Shown here one piece after another: positions 51,691 to 60,271 of a stretch of 64,000 nucleotides of DNA (positions within the stretch are counted from its first letter, which is position 1; every line of letters starts with the position of its first letter). The notes beneath the pieces were generated by a model that did no database searches, was not told the DNA's origin, and saw only the letters and a program-made list of their open reading frames with translations. The translations under genes were made by a program, and so were the position numbers. Origin of the DNA: Polyangia bacterium (GTDB lineage Bacteria; Myxococcota_A; Polyangia; Nannocystales; Nannocystaceae); assembly GCA_030430565.1 (NCBI GenBank), contig JAUIKS010000036.1, positions 1 to 64,000 of the forward strand. The letters are read 5' to 3'.

Positions 51691-54648
51691 ATGAGCGCGC
51701 AGACTCCCTTCCCAGGCCCGACCCCCTTCGCGCTCCGCGACCCTCGCTATCGGGGCGACGCGCGGCCGACCCGCGCGATCGCGGCGAGCGTCCTCGGCTC
51801 CCGGCTGCTGATCCTGCACGGTCGCTCGGGCGTCGGGAAGAGCTCGCTGATGCGCGCCGCGGTGCTGCCGATCCTCGAGCAGCGGTACGCCTGCCGAGTC
51901 GTCTGCGTCGACGCGTGGCTCAAAGACGGCGACCCGGCAGAGCGGCTCGCGGGGGCGCTCGGCGAGCTCGTCGCGCGGGGCGGCGAGCTCGGCACGCTGG
52001 AGGCGACCTTAGAGCGCGCGTGGCGACGGGCGGCGAGCCCCCTCGTGCTGCTGCTCGACCAGCTCGAGCCGCTGTTCGACGGTCGACGCGATCGGTCTTA
52101 TCGGACAGCCTTCCTCAGGGCGGTGAAGACCCTGGCGACGCACCCCGGCGGGCGCGTCCACGTCGTCCTCAGCGCGCGCGAGGAGGTCCGCGGCGCGCTC
52201 GAGCGCGGGCTCGACGAGCTCGTCGTGAGCGGCACGCTCCGCGCCCGCCGCGTCAGCGTGCCGCCCCTGACCGTCGCCGAGCTCACGCGCGCGGCGCTCG
52301 CCTCGCTGCGCGCGAGCGGGCCGGGGGCTGGGCTGGGCGAGGACGAGCTCAAGCAGCTGGTCCTTGCGACACGTACGCCCGGGGCGCCCGCGGACGAGGA
52401 CGCGCCGGTTGAGGCCGTGTGGGCGCAGCTCGAGCTGCGTCGGCGCTGGAGCGGTGACGCCAGCGGCGCGGCCGCCTCGCCCGTGGAGTCGACCCGCCGC
52501 TACGTCGACTGGGCGCTCGAGCGCGCCTCCATCACCGGCGCTGACGCCGAGGCCGCGCGCGCGGCCCTCGAGGAGGAGCTGTGCTCCGAAAGCGGCGCCA
52601 GACAGCGCGCGCCCCTCGCGAGCTCGCGGCTCAGCCCGGAGGCACGGGACGCGCTCGCGCAGGCCGGGGTCGTCCACGTCGACGGCGACGCGATCACGCT
52701 GGCGCACGACTGGCTCGCAGGGCAGCTCGCTACGCTCCGGCGGATCCGCGACGAGGAGCGCGGGCGGCTCACGGCCGAGCAGATGGCGCAGCGTGAGCAC
52801 GCGCGCGCGGAGTCTCGCGCTCGGCTGACGAGGCTTCTATGGGTCGCGCTGCTCGGCCTCGGCGCGGGCGCGCTGCTGCTGCTCGTGGTCACCGTCGGGA
52901 GCTTGTGGAGCGCGTCCTCGGCCCGCGGCGTCGCGGAGCAGCGCGCGTCTGAGGTCGCGGAGCAGCGCGCGCGCGCGGAGCGGGCCGAGTCCGAGCGCGA
53001 CGCGGTCCAGCGCGAGATCAAGGTCGTCACGCGGCGCGCCGATCTGGCCACCGGCGCGACCTTCCGCGGCTTGCTCGACCCCGAGGGCGAGGACTACAGC
53101 CCCGACGTCGCCGCGCGCTTGCTGCTGACGCTGCCCGAGGATCAGCGCCCCGGCAGCTGGCGCGAGGTCGCGAGCGCGGCGCTCTCCGCCGCCACGCGCG
53201 AGCACGAGGGCGCGGCCGCGGCGGTGGCCTGGAGCGTCGACGGCCGCCGGTTGCTGACCGGCGGAGTCGGGGGCGCGCGCCTGATCCCCGGGCTCGGCGG
53301 CGAGCCGGTCGCGACGCTCGCCCACGACGCGCCGGTGCGGATCACCGTCTTCAGCCTCGACGGCGCCCGCGCGCTGACGGTCGCGGGGGCCTCGGCGAAG
53401 CTCTGGGACGCGCGCGGCGGCGAGGCGACCTGTACCCACGAGCAGGGCGCCCCGATCACGCGCGCGGTCCTCGACCCCGCCGGTCGCTTCGCGGTGACGG
53501 GCGCCGAGGACGGCGGCGTCACGCGCTGGAGCTGCGACGGCGAGCCGCGCTCGCTCGCGGGCTTCAGCGCCGCGATCACGTCGCTCTCGCTCTCGGGCGA
53601 CGGCGCGCGCGTGGCCGCGGCCGCGGAGGGCGGCCCCAAGGCGCGCTGGTGGAGCACGGAGGGCGACGAGCAGGGGACCTACAGCTCCGGCGAGACCAGC
53701 GCGCTGACGGTCGCCGGCTACGGCCCGTTCGGGAAGTGGTTCGCCGCCGGCACCGAGGGCGGGCTGCTGCACCTGTGGGTCGCGGAGCAGCAGTACCCGC
53801 TGGAGTCCTTCGACGGCCACGACGGCGCGATCCGTGACCTGAACTTCGCGCCAGGCGGCGAGAAGCTCGTGACCGCCGGCGACGACGAGCGCGCGATCGT
53901 CCGGGCGATCCCCTCCGGGCGCAAGACCCACGTCCTGCGCCACAAGCAGCCGCTGCGCGCGGCGATCTTCGTGCACCCCGGCGATCGCGTCGTCACGCTC
54001 GCCGACGACGGGAGCGCGCGGCTGTGGCGAGCGGGGCGGCGCGATCCGAAGATCCTCCGCGAGTTCCCCGACAAGCCCGGCAAGGGTGAAGCGCCGCCCG
54101 AGCTCCCCGCGATCGTCGGCGTGTGGCCGAGCCCCGACGGCCTGCGGACCGCGAGCGCGCACGAGGACGGCAGCGTGCGCCGCTGGCTCAACGCCGAGCT
54201 CGAGGACGACGAATTGTTCGACGCGCTGCGCGGCGCGGTCGAGCCCTGTCTGCGCGTCGAGGAGGCCGAGCGCTGGCTCGGCGCGGTCGAGGGGGTGCCG
54301 CGCTGCGAAGACGCCGACGGCGGCGACGCCGGGCCGAGCGCCGACGCCTTCACCTTCAGCGCCAGCGAGGGCCCCGGCGGCTGGCGCAAGGGCAAGCGCA
54401 TGACCGCCTACAAGCTCACGGTCGCCGAGGAGGTCCGGGGCGCGATCGACCGCGTCGTCTACCTCATGCACGAGTCCGACGAGAAGAGCCGCGCGCGCGT
54501 GGCCGAGGATCCCGAAGACGGCTTCGAGGGCGTGTTCCGCGGGTTCTCGTGTAAGCAGGAGGTCCGCGTCAACATCTGGCTCAAGGACGGCCGGCGGCTC
54601 CCGACCCGCTCGCTCGACGCCTGCGCGCTGCTGGGCGGCGGCGAGTGA
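51691..54648 (+). CDS. nSTAND NTPase with transmembrane helix, WD40 propeller and possible pYEATS end
   Basis: 985 residues from the ATG at 51691, with GAGGAG seven bases upstream; a longer in-frame reading over the previous gene is rejected. FPGPTPFALRDPRYRG then HGRSGVGKSSLMRAAVLPIL (Walker A, Lys50) and LLLDQLEPLF (Walker B, near 123) define the nSTAND1 family. A winged-helix-like part ends near 370, and a membrane helix is at about 381-405 (ALLGLGAGALLLLVVTVGSL), followed by an Ala/Glu/Arg coiled coil. WD40-type blades occupy about 500-870. The last 95 residues (AIDRVVYLMHESDE ... VRVNIWLKDGRR) resemble the prokaryotic YEATS fold of conflict systems; this part is tentative. STAND proteins act as sensors that oligomerise on a trigger. 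Confidence 0.85.
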   Translation: MSAQTPFPGPTPFALRDPRYRGDARPTRAIAASVLGSRLLILHGRSGVGKSSLMRAAVLPILEQRYACRVVCVDAWLKDGDPAERLAGALGELVARGGELGTLEATLERAWRRAASPLVLLLDQLEPLFDGRRDRSYRTAFLRAVKTLATHPGGRVHVVLSAREEVRGALERGLDELVVSGTLRARRVSVPPLTVAELTRAALASLRASGPGAGLGEDELKQLVLATRTPGAPADEDAPVEAVWAQLELRRRWSGDASGAAASPVESTRRYVDWALERASITGADAEAARAALEEELCSESGARQRAPLASSRLSPEARDALAQAGVVHVDGDAITLAHDWLAGQLATLRRIRDEERGRLTAEQMAQREHARAESRARLTRLLWVALLGLGAGALLLLVVTVGSLWSASSARGVAEQRASEVAEQRARAERAESERDAVQREIKVVTRRADLATGATFRGLLDPEGEDYSPDVAARLLLTLPEDQRPGSWREVASAALSAATREHEGAAAAVAWSVDGRRLLTGGVGGARLIPGLGGEPVATLAHDAPVRITVFSLDGARALTVAGASAKLWDARGGEATCTHEQGAPITRAVLDPAGRFAVTGAEDGGVTRWSCDGEPRSLAGFSAAITSLSLSGDGARVAAAAEGGPKARWWSTEGDEQGTYSSGETSALTVAGYGPFGKWFAAGTEGGLLHLWVAEQQYPLESFDGHDGAIRDLNFAPGGEKLVTAGDDERAIVRAIPSGRKTHVLRHKQPLRAAIFVHPGDRVVTLADDGSARLWRAGRRDPKILREFPDKPGKGEAPPELPAIVGVWPSPDGLRTASAHEDGSVRRWLNAELEDDELFDALRGAVEPCLRVEEAERWLGAVEGVPRCEDADGGDAGPSADAFTFSASEGPGGWRKGKRMTAYKLTVAEEVRGAIDRVVYLMHESDEKSRARVAEDPEDGFEGVFRGFSCKQEVRVNIWLKDGRRLPTRSLDACALLGGGE

Positions 54649-54652
54649 GCGA

Positions 54653-54900
54653 TCACCAGCGCTCGACGTGCGGCCGTAGCTCGAGTTCGAGGGTCCACGC
54701 CGAGCGTGGCTGATGGGCCAGGTGCAACGCCGCCCGCGCGGCGTGATCCGGATCGAGCTTCGTCGGGTCGTCCCCGCCGCGTCCGCCAACACCCCGTCGA
54801 GGATCATCAGCGCGGCGTGGATGCCCTCGGGGCCGAGCTGGCGCGCGAGTGATTGACACAGGCTGCGCTGGGCCGCCAGCGCGTTGGTCCGCCAGGCCAG
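54653..54900 (-). pseudogene. Frameshifted C-terminal remnant of a short-chain dehydrogenase
   Basis: On the minus strand one frame reads LCQSLARQLGPEGIHAALMI then LDGV (about 54861-54790), matching the SDR 'QSLARELGPKGIHVAHVVIDG' region. After about 54785 the reading shifts to another frame, ending KLDPDHAARAALHLAHQPRS AWTLELELRPHVERW and TGA at 54655-54653, which is the usual SDR C-terminus. The Rossmann start and active site are missing. A deletion plus a frameshift explain it. Confidence 0.72.
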
Positions 54901-55005
54901 CGATGGTTCGCGCGAAGGCTGCTGGAATTGTTGTAATCTCAAATACCTCTAGACTTGTGTGTGTCACGAGAACGCGATTCTCGGGCAAAAACGACGGTCA
55001 TGAAC

Positions 55006-55035
55006 TTGACGAAGCGACGGGCCCATCCCTAGGGT
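55006..55035 (+). promoter_or_regulatory. Putative promoter of the KWGEP-repeat lipoprotein gene
   Basis: TTGACG at 55006-55011 and TAGGGT at 55030-55035 are 18 bp apart, about 50 bp before the ATG at 55086. The -10 box is a weak match. Confidence 0.45.
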
Positions 55036-55085
55036 GCGCCCACGATCGACCCCGGCGGTCGCGGACTCAACAAGCGAAGAGGATG

Positions 55086-56087
55086 ATGGCTAGCACCAAG
55101 CTGTTTTTGCCGCTGCTCGCGGCGGTTTCCCTGTCCCTGGGCGCCTGTGACGGCGCCGAGAAGCCCGAGCCCAAGCAGACCGAGACCAAGGCTCCGCCGA
55201 AGGTCGAGAAGAAAGACCCCGCGACCTTGTTCACGGGGACCGCGCCGACGATCCCCGAGGTCTACAAGGGCCTGAAGCTGGGGATGACCGGCGAGGAGGC
55301 CAAGAAGCTCGTCCCGGCGATGCCCGAGGAGGACACGATCCGCGACGAGGCCTACGGCATGCGGTTTTACTCGTCGTTCGACGACGACACCGGCGTGCTC
55401 CAGCGGATGCGCTTCCAGCTGCCCAAGGACAAGGCGCTGGAGCTGATCAAGGCCAAGTGGGGCGAGCCCAAGGAGGGCGAGGAGCTGGGCAAGAAAGTCC
55501 AGTGGTGGTTCAACCCCGCCGAGGGCGTCCGCGTGTCGCTCAAGGAGGGCTTCGGCGAGGAGCTCGATGTCGAGCTGACCGCCTACGTCCCGGCTGAGAA
55601 GCTGCTTGGTGAGGGCAAGACGCTCGCCTTCCTCGCCCCCGGCGCGCTGCTCGGCGCGACCGCCGACGACGTGCGCAAGAACTACCCCAAGGAGCTGCGC
55701 GAGAAGTCGAAGGAGGAGGCCGAGAAGGACCGCAAGAACGTCGAGAAGCTCGCGGGCAAGGATCTCAGCGCCCTCGGCGAGCCGAAGCCGAGCATGCACC
55801 TCGACTTCCTGCCCACCGAGTGGGCCTCGTACTGGACGCGGGTGCATCTCGACTTCAACGACGAGAACAAGGTCTCGCGCGTGTGGCTCGGCCTCGAGTA
55901 CGAGGCGCACCCGCCGGCCAAGGACGAGCTGCTCGGGCTGCTCAAGGCCAAGTGGGGCGAGCCCGAGGAGGCGGAGAAGTACGGTCGCAAGCAGCTCGTG
56001 TTTCAGGATGAGCTGTACTCGATCGTCGTCGAGGACGACACGATCACCAACAAGTGGAACGTGTTCCTCGAGCCAAAGGCCGGCTGA
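55086..56087 (+). CDS. Lipoprotein with two related 'KWGEP' domains
   Basis: 333 residues. The ATG at 55086 is preferred because AAGAGG stands at the right distance; the ATG at 55083 is too close to it. The signal peptide ends at LGAC (Cys21), followed by a Lys/Glu/Pro-rich linker. Two copies of a domain of about 120 residues each end in LIKAKWGEPKEGEELGKKV and LLKAKWGEPEEAEKYGRKQL, suggesting internal duplication. It is anchored in a membrane facing the periplasm or outside; no function is recognised. Confidence 0.8.
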   Translation: MASTKLFLPLLAAVSLSLGACDGAEKPEPKQTETKAPPKVEKKDPATLFTGTAPTIPEVYKGLKLGMTGEEAKKLVPAMPEEDTIRDEAYGMRFYSSFDDDTGVLQRMRFQLPKDKALELIKAKWGEPKEGEELGKKVQWWFNPAEGVRVSLKEGFGEELDVELTAYVPAEKLLGEGKTLAFLAPGALLGATADDVRKNYPKELREKSKEEAEKDRKNVEKLAGKDLSALGEPKPSMHLDFLPTEWASYWTRVHLDFNDENKVSRVWLGLEYEAHPPAKDELLGLLKAKWGEPEEAEKYGRKQLVFQDELYSIVVEDDTITNKWNVFLEPKAG

Positions 56088-56237
56088 TCAGGGCCCGCTC
56101 CTCGTGAGCGCGCGGGGTGCGAAGCCGCCCCCGCGCCGCCGAGCCGACACCCGCCTCCGCGCGCGTGTCGGCTCGCTCGTTCGAAACGCGCCGCGACCCG
56201 TAACGCCGCCCGACGCGTCAGCGTAGACTCGAGGGTG

Positions 56238-56912
56238 ATGCCCTACGCCCGCGCGATCGCCCGCTCCCGACCTCCTCGCTGTGCCCCGGCGCGTCCCCGG
56301 CTGACGCTTGGAGCAGGTGTCCTCCTCACCCTCCTCGCCGGGACCGTCGCGCTCGGCTGCTCGCCCTCGCGGGACAGCGGGACGGCGACGCCGAGCACCG
56401 AGGAGAAGGAGAGCGCGCCCGCGGAGGAGCAGGTCGCCTACTTCGCCGGCGGCTGCTTCTGGGGGGTCGAGCACTTCATGGAGCAGATCAACGGCGTCAA
56501 GAGCGTCGAGTCGGGCTACATGGGCGGGCACGTCGACGACCCCAGCTACGAGCAGGTCGCCAGCCAGACCTCGGGGCACGTCGAGACCGTCCGCGTCCGG
56601 TACGACCCGACGCGCACAAACTACAAGCAGATCGCCAAGCGCTTCTTCGAGATCCACGACCCGACGCAGGCCAACGGGCAGGGCCCCGACATCGGCCCCG
56701 AGTACCTCTCGGTCGTGTTCTATCGCAACGAGGACGAGAAGCGGGCGACGGAGGAGCTGATCGGCCAGCTCGTCGAGCGCGGCTACGATGTCGTCACGGA
56801 GCTGCGCCCGGCGTCGCGGTTTTGGGAGGCCGAGGCGTTTCACCAGGACTACTACGAGCGCAAGGGCAGCAAGCCCTACTGCCACGCGCTCGTGCGCCGC
56901 TTCGACCGCTAG
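56238..56912 (+). CDS. msrA: Peptide-methionine (S)-S-oxide reductase MsrA, lipoprotein form
   Basis: 224 residues from the ATG at 56238 (GTG at 56235 also possible). The catalytic motif is GGCFWGVEHFM with Cys73. GYMGGHVDDPSYEQV and FFEIHDPTQANGQGPDIGPEYLSVVFY are conserved, and the C-terminal GSKPYCH holds a resolving Cys. It reduces the S-form of methionine sulfoxide. The unusual point is the N-terminus: a long signal ending at ALGC (Cys41), so the enzyme is exported and lipid-anchored. No msrB lies nearby. Confidence 0.93.
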   Translation: MPYARAIARSRPPRCAPARPRLTLGAGVLLTLLAGTVALGCSPSRDSGTATPSTEEKESAPAEEQVAYFAGGCFWGVEHFMEQINGVKSVESGYMGGHVDDPSYEQVASQTSGHVETVRVRYDPTRTNYKQIAKRFFEIHDPTQANGQGPDIGPEYLSVVFYRNEDEKRATEELIGQLVERGYDVVTELRPASRFWEAEAFHQDYYERKGSKPYCHALVRRFDR

Positions 56913-57104
56913 CGGCCTGTGGTGCGAGCCCGCGTGTCGCGTCGCCCAGGCTGCTCGCGCGCGGGCCCGCACGAACGCGCCTCGGCGCGCGCGGGCGGAG
57001 GAGCGTCGGCAGCGGCTTGACGCAGGTGGTTGCAATATATGTCTTTTGGGTCATGTTAGATTCTCGCCGCGCGCGCCCTGCAGCGCGCGCGCGAGGGGTG
57101 GCTT
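56913..57104. promoter_or_regulatory. Spacer with promoter-like elements before the Cys-rich lipoprotein gene
   Basis: TTGACG (57017-57022) and TTGCAA (57030-57035) are followed by the AT-rich stretch TATATGTCTTTTGGG and ATGTTA (57053-57058, 17 bp after TTGCAA). The second pair is the better spaced. The leader then runs about 45 nt to the ATG at 57105. Confidence 0.4.
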
Positions 57105-58682
57105 ATGAAGACTTACTTTGATTGGCGCCTCGGCGCGGCGCTCACGCTCGCGCTCGCGGGCTGCGGCGACGACGGCGGGCTCAGCACGGGCACCGGCATG
57201 GACACCAGCGACGGGAGCAGCGGGTCGAGCGAGGGCATGACCACCGCCGGGCCCCAGGCGAGCACGGACGGCACGACCGAGGTCTCTGGCTCGGAGACCG
57301 CGGGCGAGACCGTGGCGACCACTCAGGCGCTGACCTCGGGCGACGACTGCGTGGGGCCGGAGATCGAGTGCGACGGCTTCTGCGTCGACCCCGGGAACGA
57401 CCTGGATCACTGCGGCGGTTGCGGGGTCGCCTGCGACGACGGCGAGTTCTGCCAGGATGGCTACTGCACCGCGCCCTGCGACGGCACCACGCCGGATCTG
57501 TGCGATGGCGACTGCACCAACATCGACACGGATCCGCTGCACTGCGGCGGCTGCGGCGACGCCTGCGGCGAGGGCGAGCTCTGCGAAGGGGGCAGCTGCG
57601 TCGTGAGCTGCGAGGACGGGCAGGCGCTCTGCGACGGGCAGTGCGTCGAGCCTGACATCGACCCGCTGAACTGCGGCGACTGCGGGATCGTCTGCGCCGA
57701 GGACGAGCAGTGCCAAGGCGGCCTGTGCGAGCCGATCTGTGACGTGGAGCAGGAGTACTGCGACGGGCAGTGCGTCGACCCGAACGTCGACATTCAGCAC
57801 TGCGGCGGCTGCGGGATCGCGTGCGCGCTGGACGAGGAGTGCGTCGACGCGGTCTGCGTGCCGGTCTGCCCCGACGGCCTCGACTACTGCGCGATGGACT
57901 GCGTCGACACGCAGACCGACGAGGAGCACTGCGGCGGCTGCGACATGGCCTGCGGGCCCGGTGAGGTGTGCACCGGCGGCGCCTGCGGCGTGCCGAACAT
58001 CCTCGTGATCGGCTCGTTCGGCGTCGTCGCGACGCTGGAGGGCGCGGGCTACACGGTGACGGAGACCGACTGGCCGAACGCGCTGGCGCTGATCGACATC
58101 GACCAGTTCCAGGTCATCCTGCTGGGCCGCTACTACTTCGACTGGCAGGCCAACATCAACGACCAGATCTACGCCGCGCTCGACGCCTACAGCCAGGCCG
58201 GCGGCAACATCGTGACCGAGTACGACGGCGTCTCGATCTTCCTCTCGGGCTATCACGCGACCTTCCGCCAGCTCAACGGCGCGCCGACGCCGATGGGCTG
58301 GTTCGCGGGCGAGGTCGGCTCGGGCTGGAGCTTGGTGAGCGACACGCCGATCGACCAGACGCTGCCCGGCGATCCGCTGTTCGACAACGTCACGGACCCG
58401 TTCATGGCGGACGGCGCGACGCAGTTCTTCATGACGGTCTACAACCAAGACGAGGCCCAGCTCGAGACCATGGCGACCTTCCTCGGCAACGGCTCGCAGA
58501 ACTTCCCGGCCGAGGACCTCGAGGTCATCCTCCGCGGGCGTCGCTGCGGCGGCAACATCCTGTTCGCCAACTTCGACTACCAGGACGAGGCCGCGAACCC
58601 GGGCTTCGGCGACTTCATCCCCAACCTGATCGAGGCGGTGAGCGGGCCGACGAGCGACGCGGTCGTCGACGTCTGTCCGTAG
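57105..58682 (+). CDS. Cys-rich repeat lipoprotein with C-terminal alpha/beta (GATase/ThuA-like) domain
   Basis: 525 residues. Lipobox LAGC (Cys20) and a Ser/Thr/Gly linker are followed by five or six Cys-rich repeats of about 37 residues (about 85-300), each of the form 'C-D-G-x-C-V-D ... HCGGCGxxC ... GExCxxGxC', like the MXAN_6577-type myxobacterial family. From about 300 a different domain starts with NILVIGSFGVVATLEGAGYT, then FQVILLGRYYFDWQ and LDAYSQAGGNIVTEYDG, an alpha/beta fold recalling ThuA or glutamine-amidotransferase-like domains. Catalytic residues are not evident. It is probably a surface-exposed binding protein. Confidence 0.8.
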   Translation: MKTYFDWRLGAALTLALAGCGDDGGLSTGTGMDTSDGSSGSSEGMTTAGPQASTDGTTEVSGSETAGETVATTQALTSGDDCVGPEIECDGFCVDPGNDLDHCGGCGVACDDGEFCQDGYCTAPCDGTTPDLCDGDCTNIDTDPLHCGGCGDACGEGELCEGGSCVVSCEDGQALCDGQCVEPDIDPLNCGDCGIVCAEDEQCQGGLCEPICDVEQEYCDGQCVDPNVDIQHCGGCGIACALDEECVDAVCVPVCPDGLDYCAMDCVDTQTDEEHCGGCDMACGPGEVCTGGACGVPNILVIGSFGVVATLEGAGYTVTETDWPNALALIDIDQFQVILLGRYYFDWQANINDQIYAALDAYSQAGGNIVTEYDGVSIFLSGYHATFRQLNGAPTPMGWFAGEVGSGWSLVSDTPIDQTLPGDPLFDNVTDPFMADGATQFFMTVYNQDEAQLETMATFLGNGSQNFPAEDLEVILRGRRCGGNILFANFDYQDEAANPGFGDFIPNLIEAVSGPTSDAVVDVCP

Positions 58683-58690
58683 GGAGCCGC

Positions 58691-58706
58691 GACGGCGCGC
58701 GCCGTC
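58691..58706 (+). terminator. Palindromic hairpin after the Cys-rich lipoprotein gene
   Basis: GACGGCGCGCGCCGTC, a perfect 16-bp palindrome 8 bp after the stop codon, without a U-run. It shares the GACGGCGCG arm with the 26-bp palindrome at 9200. It ends 13 bp before the next start, so it may instead regulate that gene. Confidence 0.4.
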
Positions 58707-58719
58707 AGGGTGTATCGTC

Positions 58720-59646
58720 GTGGCCGTGGCGTCGTTCGTCGCGCGCGATGTGAGCCCGGAGGAATTCGCGCGCTTGTGCGCGTGGGAGCGCGCTGACGCG
58801 AGGGTCCGCGGGGGCGGGGGCCGGAGCTCGCGTCGCGTCACGATCGTCGCGGCGCGAGGCGGCGAACTCGTCGGCTGCGCGGTCTTGGTCGTCCACGAGC
58901 GCGACGCGTCGCCGACCGGCTGGGGGTATCTCGAGGAGCTGTTCGTCGAGGCCCCCCTGCGACACCACGGGGTCGGCTCGGTCATGCTCGAGGAGGTCGA
59001 GGCGCGCGCCTACGCGCTCGGCGTGCGCGAGGTCTGGACGCGCACCGCGGGCTACGAGGCGCCTGGCTTCTACGCGCGGCAAGGCTACGCGCGCTGCTTT
59101 CGCGTGCCCTCGTACTTCCGCTCGGGGCACGCGCTCGTCGGGCTGCGCAAGCCGCTGCCGGCTGGGGGACGTCGGCCTGGCCCCGCTCGGCGCGCGCGCG
59201 TCGAGCTCGCGCTCGTCGAGCGCCCGTTGACGCCGGCCGAGCAGGCCCACCTCGCGCGCGGCTTCGTGGCGCACGGGGAGGAGCACGACAACCCGGAGAC
59301 GACGGCCGCGCGTGTCGGCTTCGTCGCGCTCGCAGGCGGTGAATTCGTCGCCTGCGTGAGCGGCCTCGGCTATCGCGACGAGGCGGGCTTCTTGCCGTGG
59401 TTCTTCCTGACGAACCTGTTCGTCGCGCCGGCGCACCGCGGTCTGGGCCTCGGGCGCGAGCTGGCGAGCCTGATCGAGCGTCGCGCCCTCGAGCTCGGGA
59501 TGTCGCGCGCGTGGACCCAGCTGACGAGCCTATGGGAACTCGGCTTTCTGCGCGCCCGGGGCTACTCGCCGCGGGCGGTCTTTGAGCGCTGGGGGCCGCG
59601 CGAGGTCGGCCTCGTCACCGTCACGGCGTCGCTCGACGGCGCCTGA
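58720..59646 (+). CDS. Tandem GNAT N-acetyltransferase
   Basis: 308 residues from the GTG at 58720 (GTG at 58726 also possible). Two acetyl-CoA-binding domains lie in one chain. The first has YLEELFVEAPLRHHGVGSVM (about 70-89) and the second FLTNLFVAPAHRGLGLGREL (about 230-249); both hold the RxxGxG/A pattern of motif A, though the first is HHGVGS. A 15-residue Pro/Arg linker near 155 separates them. The acceptor substrate is unknown, and no toxin-antitoxin partner is adjacent. Confidence 0.85.
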   Translation: MAVASFVARDVSPEEFARLCAWERADARVRGGGGRSSRRVTIVAARGGELVGCAVLVVHERDASPTGWGYLEELFVEAPLRHHGVGSVMLEEVEARAYALGVREVWTRTAGYEAPGFYARQGYARCFRVPSYFRSGHALVGLRKPLPAGGRRPGPARRARVELALVERPLTPAEQAHLARGFVAHGEEHDNPETTAARVGFVALAGGEFVACVSGLGYRDEAGFLPWFFLTNLFVAPAHRGLGLGRELASLIERRALELGMSRAWTQLTSLWELGFLRARGYSPRAVFERWGPREVGLVTVTASLDGA

Positions 59647-59703
59647 GCGCTCGCGCGCCGCGGTCGCGCGCGCGTCGGCTTGAATGTCCATAGAGACATG
59701 TGA

Positions 59704-60186
59704 TTACGCGACCGGCTGGGCGACGTCGACGACCTCCGTGATCTCGGCGACGCGCCGGTAGTCCGCCGTCGCCAGGATGATCGAGTCGGTCAGCGAGCCG
59801 GCGTTGAAGGCGATGCGCTCGTGGGCCAGCGCCGAGCGGTCGACGTAGAGCTCGTAGGGCAGGATCGGGCGGCCGAAGGGCGGCACGCTGCCGGGGACGA
59901 GGCCGGTGTGCGCGGCCAGCTCGTCGCGCGAGGCGAAGCGCAGCTTGCGGACGCCCAGCGCCTTGCGCAGCGCCCTCGAGTCGGCCCGCCGGGCCGCGCT
60001 GATGACCAGCAGGCAGAAGCGCGCGCCGGCCTTGAGCAGGAGCGCCTTGCCGCCGACCTCCAGCGGCTCGCCGCGCGCACGGGCCGAGTCCTCGCTGGTC
60101 GGCGTCGGCTCGTGGTGCACGTGACGGTAGGGGACCGAGGCCTGCTCGAGCCGGGCGCGGATGGCGTCGAAGACGGGGGTGGTCAC
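59704..60186 (-). CDS. YbaK/EbsC-type aminoacyl-tRNA deacylase
   Basis: 160 residues from the GTG at 60186, where the family's usual N-terminus (VFDAIRARLEQASVPYRHV) begins; a longer in-frame reading to 60345 is not family-like. HHEPTPTSEDSARARG, GGKALLLKA, LVISAARRADSRALRKALG and GLVPGSVPPFGRPI fit the YbaK/ProX family, which hydrolyses mischarged tRNA. The conserved Lys of GGKAL is present. Substrate specificity cannot be told from the sequence. Confidence 0.88.
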   Translation of the reverse strand: MTTPVFDAIRARLEQASVPYRHVHHEPTPTSEDSARARGEPLEVGGKALLLKAGARFCLLVISAARRADSRALRKALGVRKLRFASRDELAAHTGLVPGSVPPFGRPILPYELYVDRSALAHERIAFNAGSLTDSIILATADYRRVAEITEVVDVAQPVA

Positions 60187-60271
60187 GCGGCCAGGGTAGC
60201 TCGAATCGGCGGCCCCGCGGGCGGGCGGCCGGGGACGTCCGTGGCGTGTCGCGCTATCATGACGATCGCCC

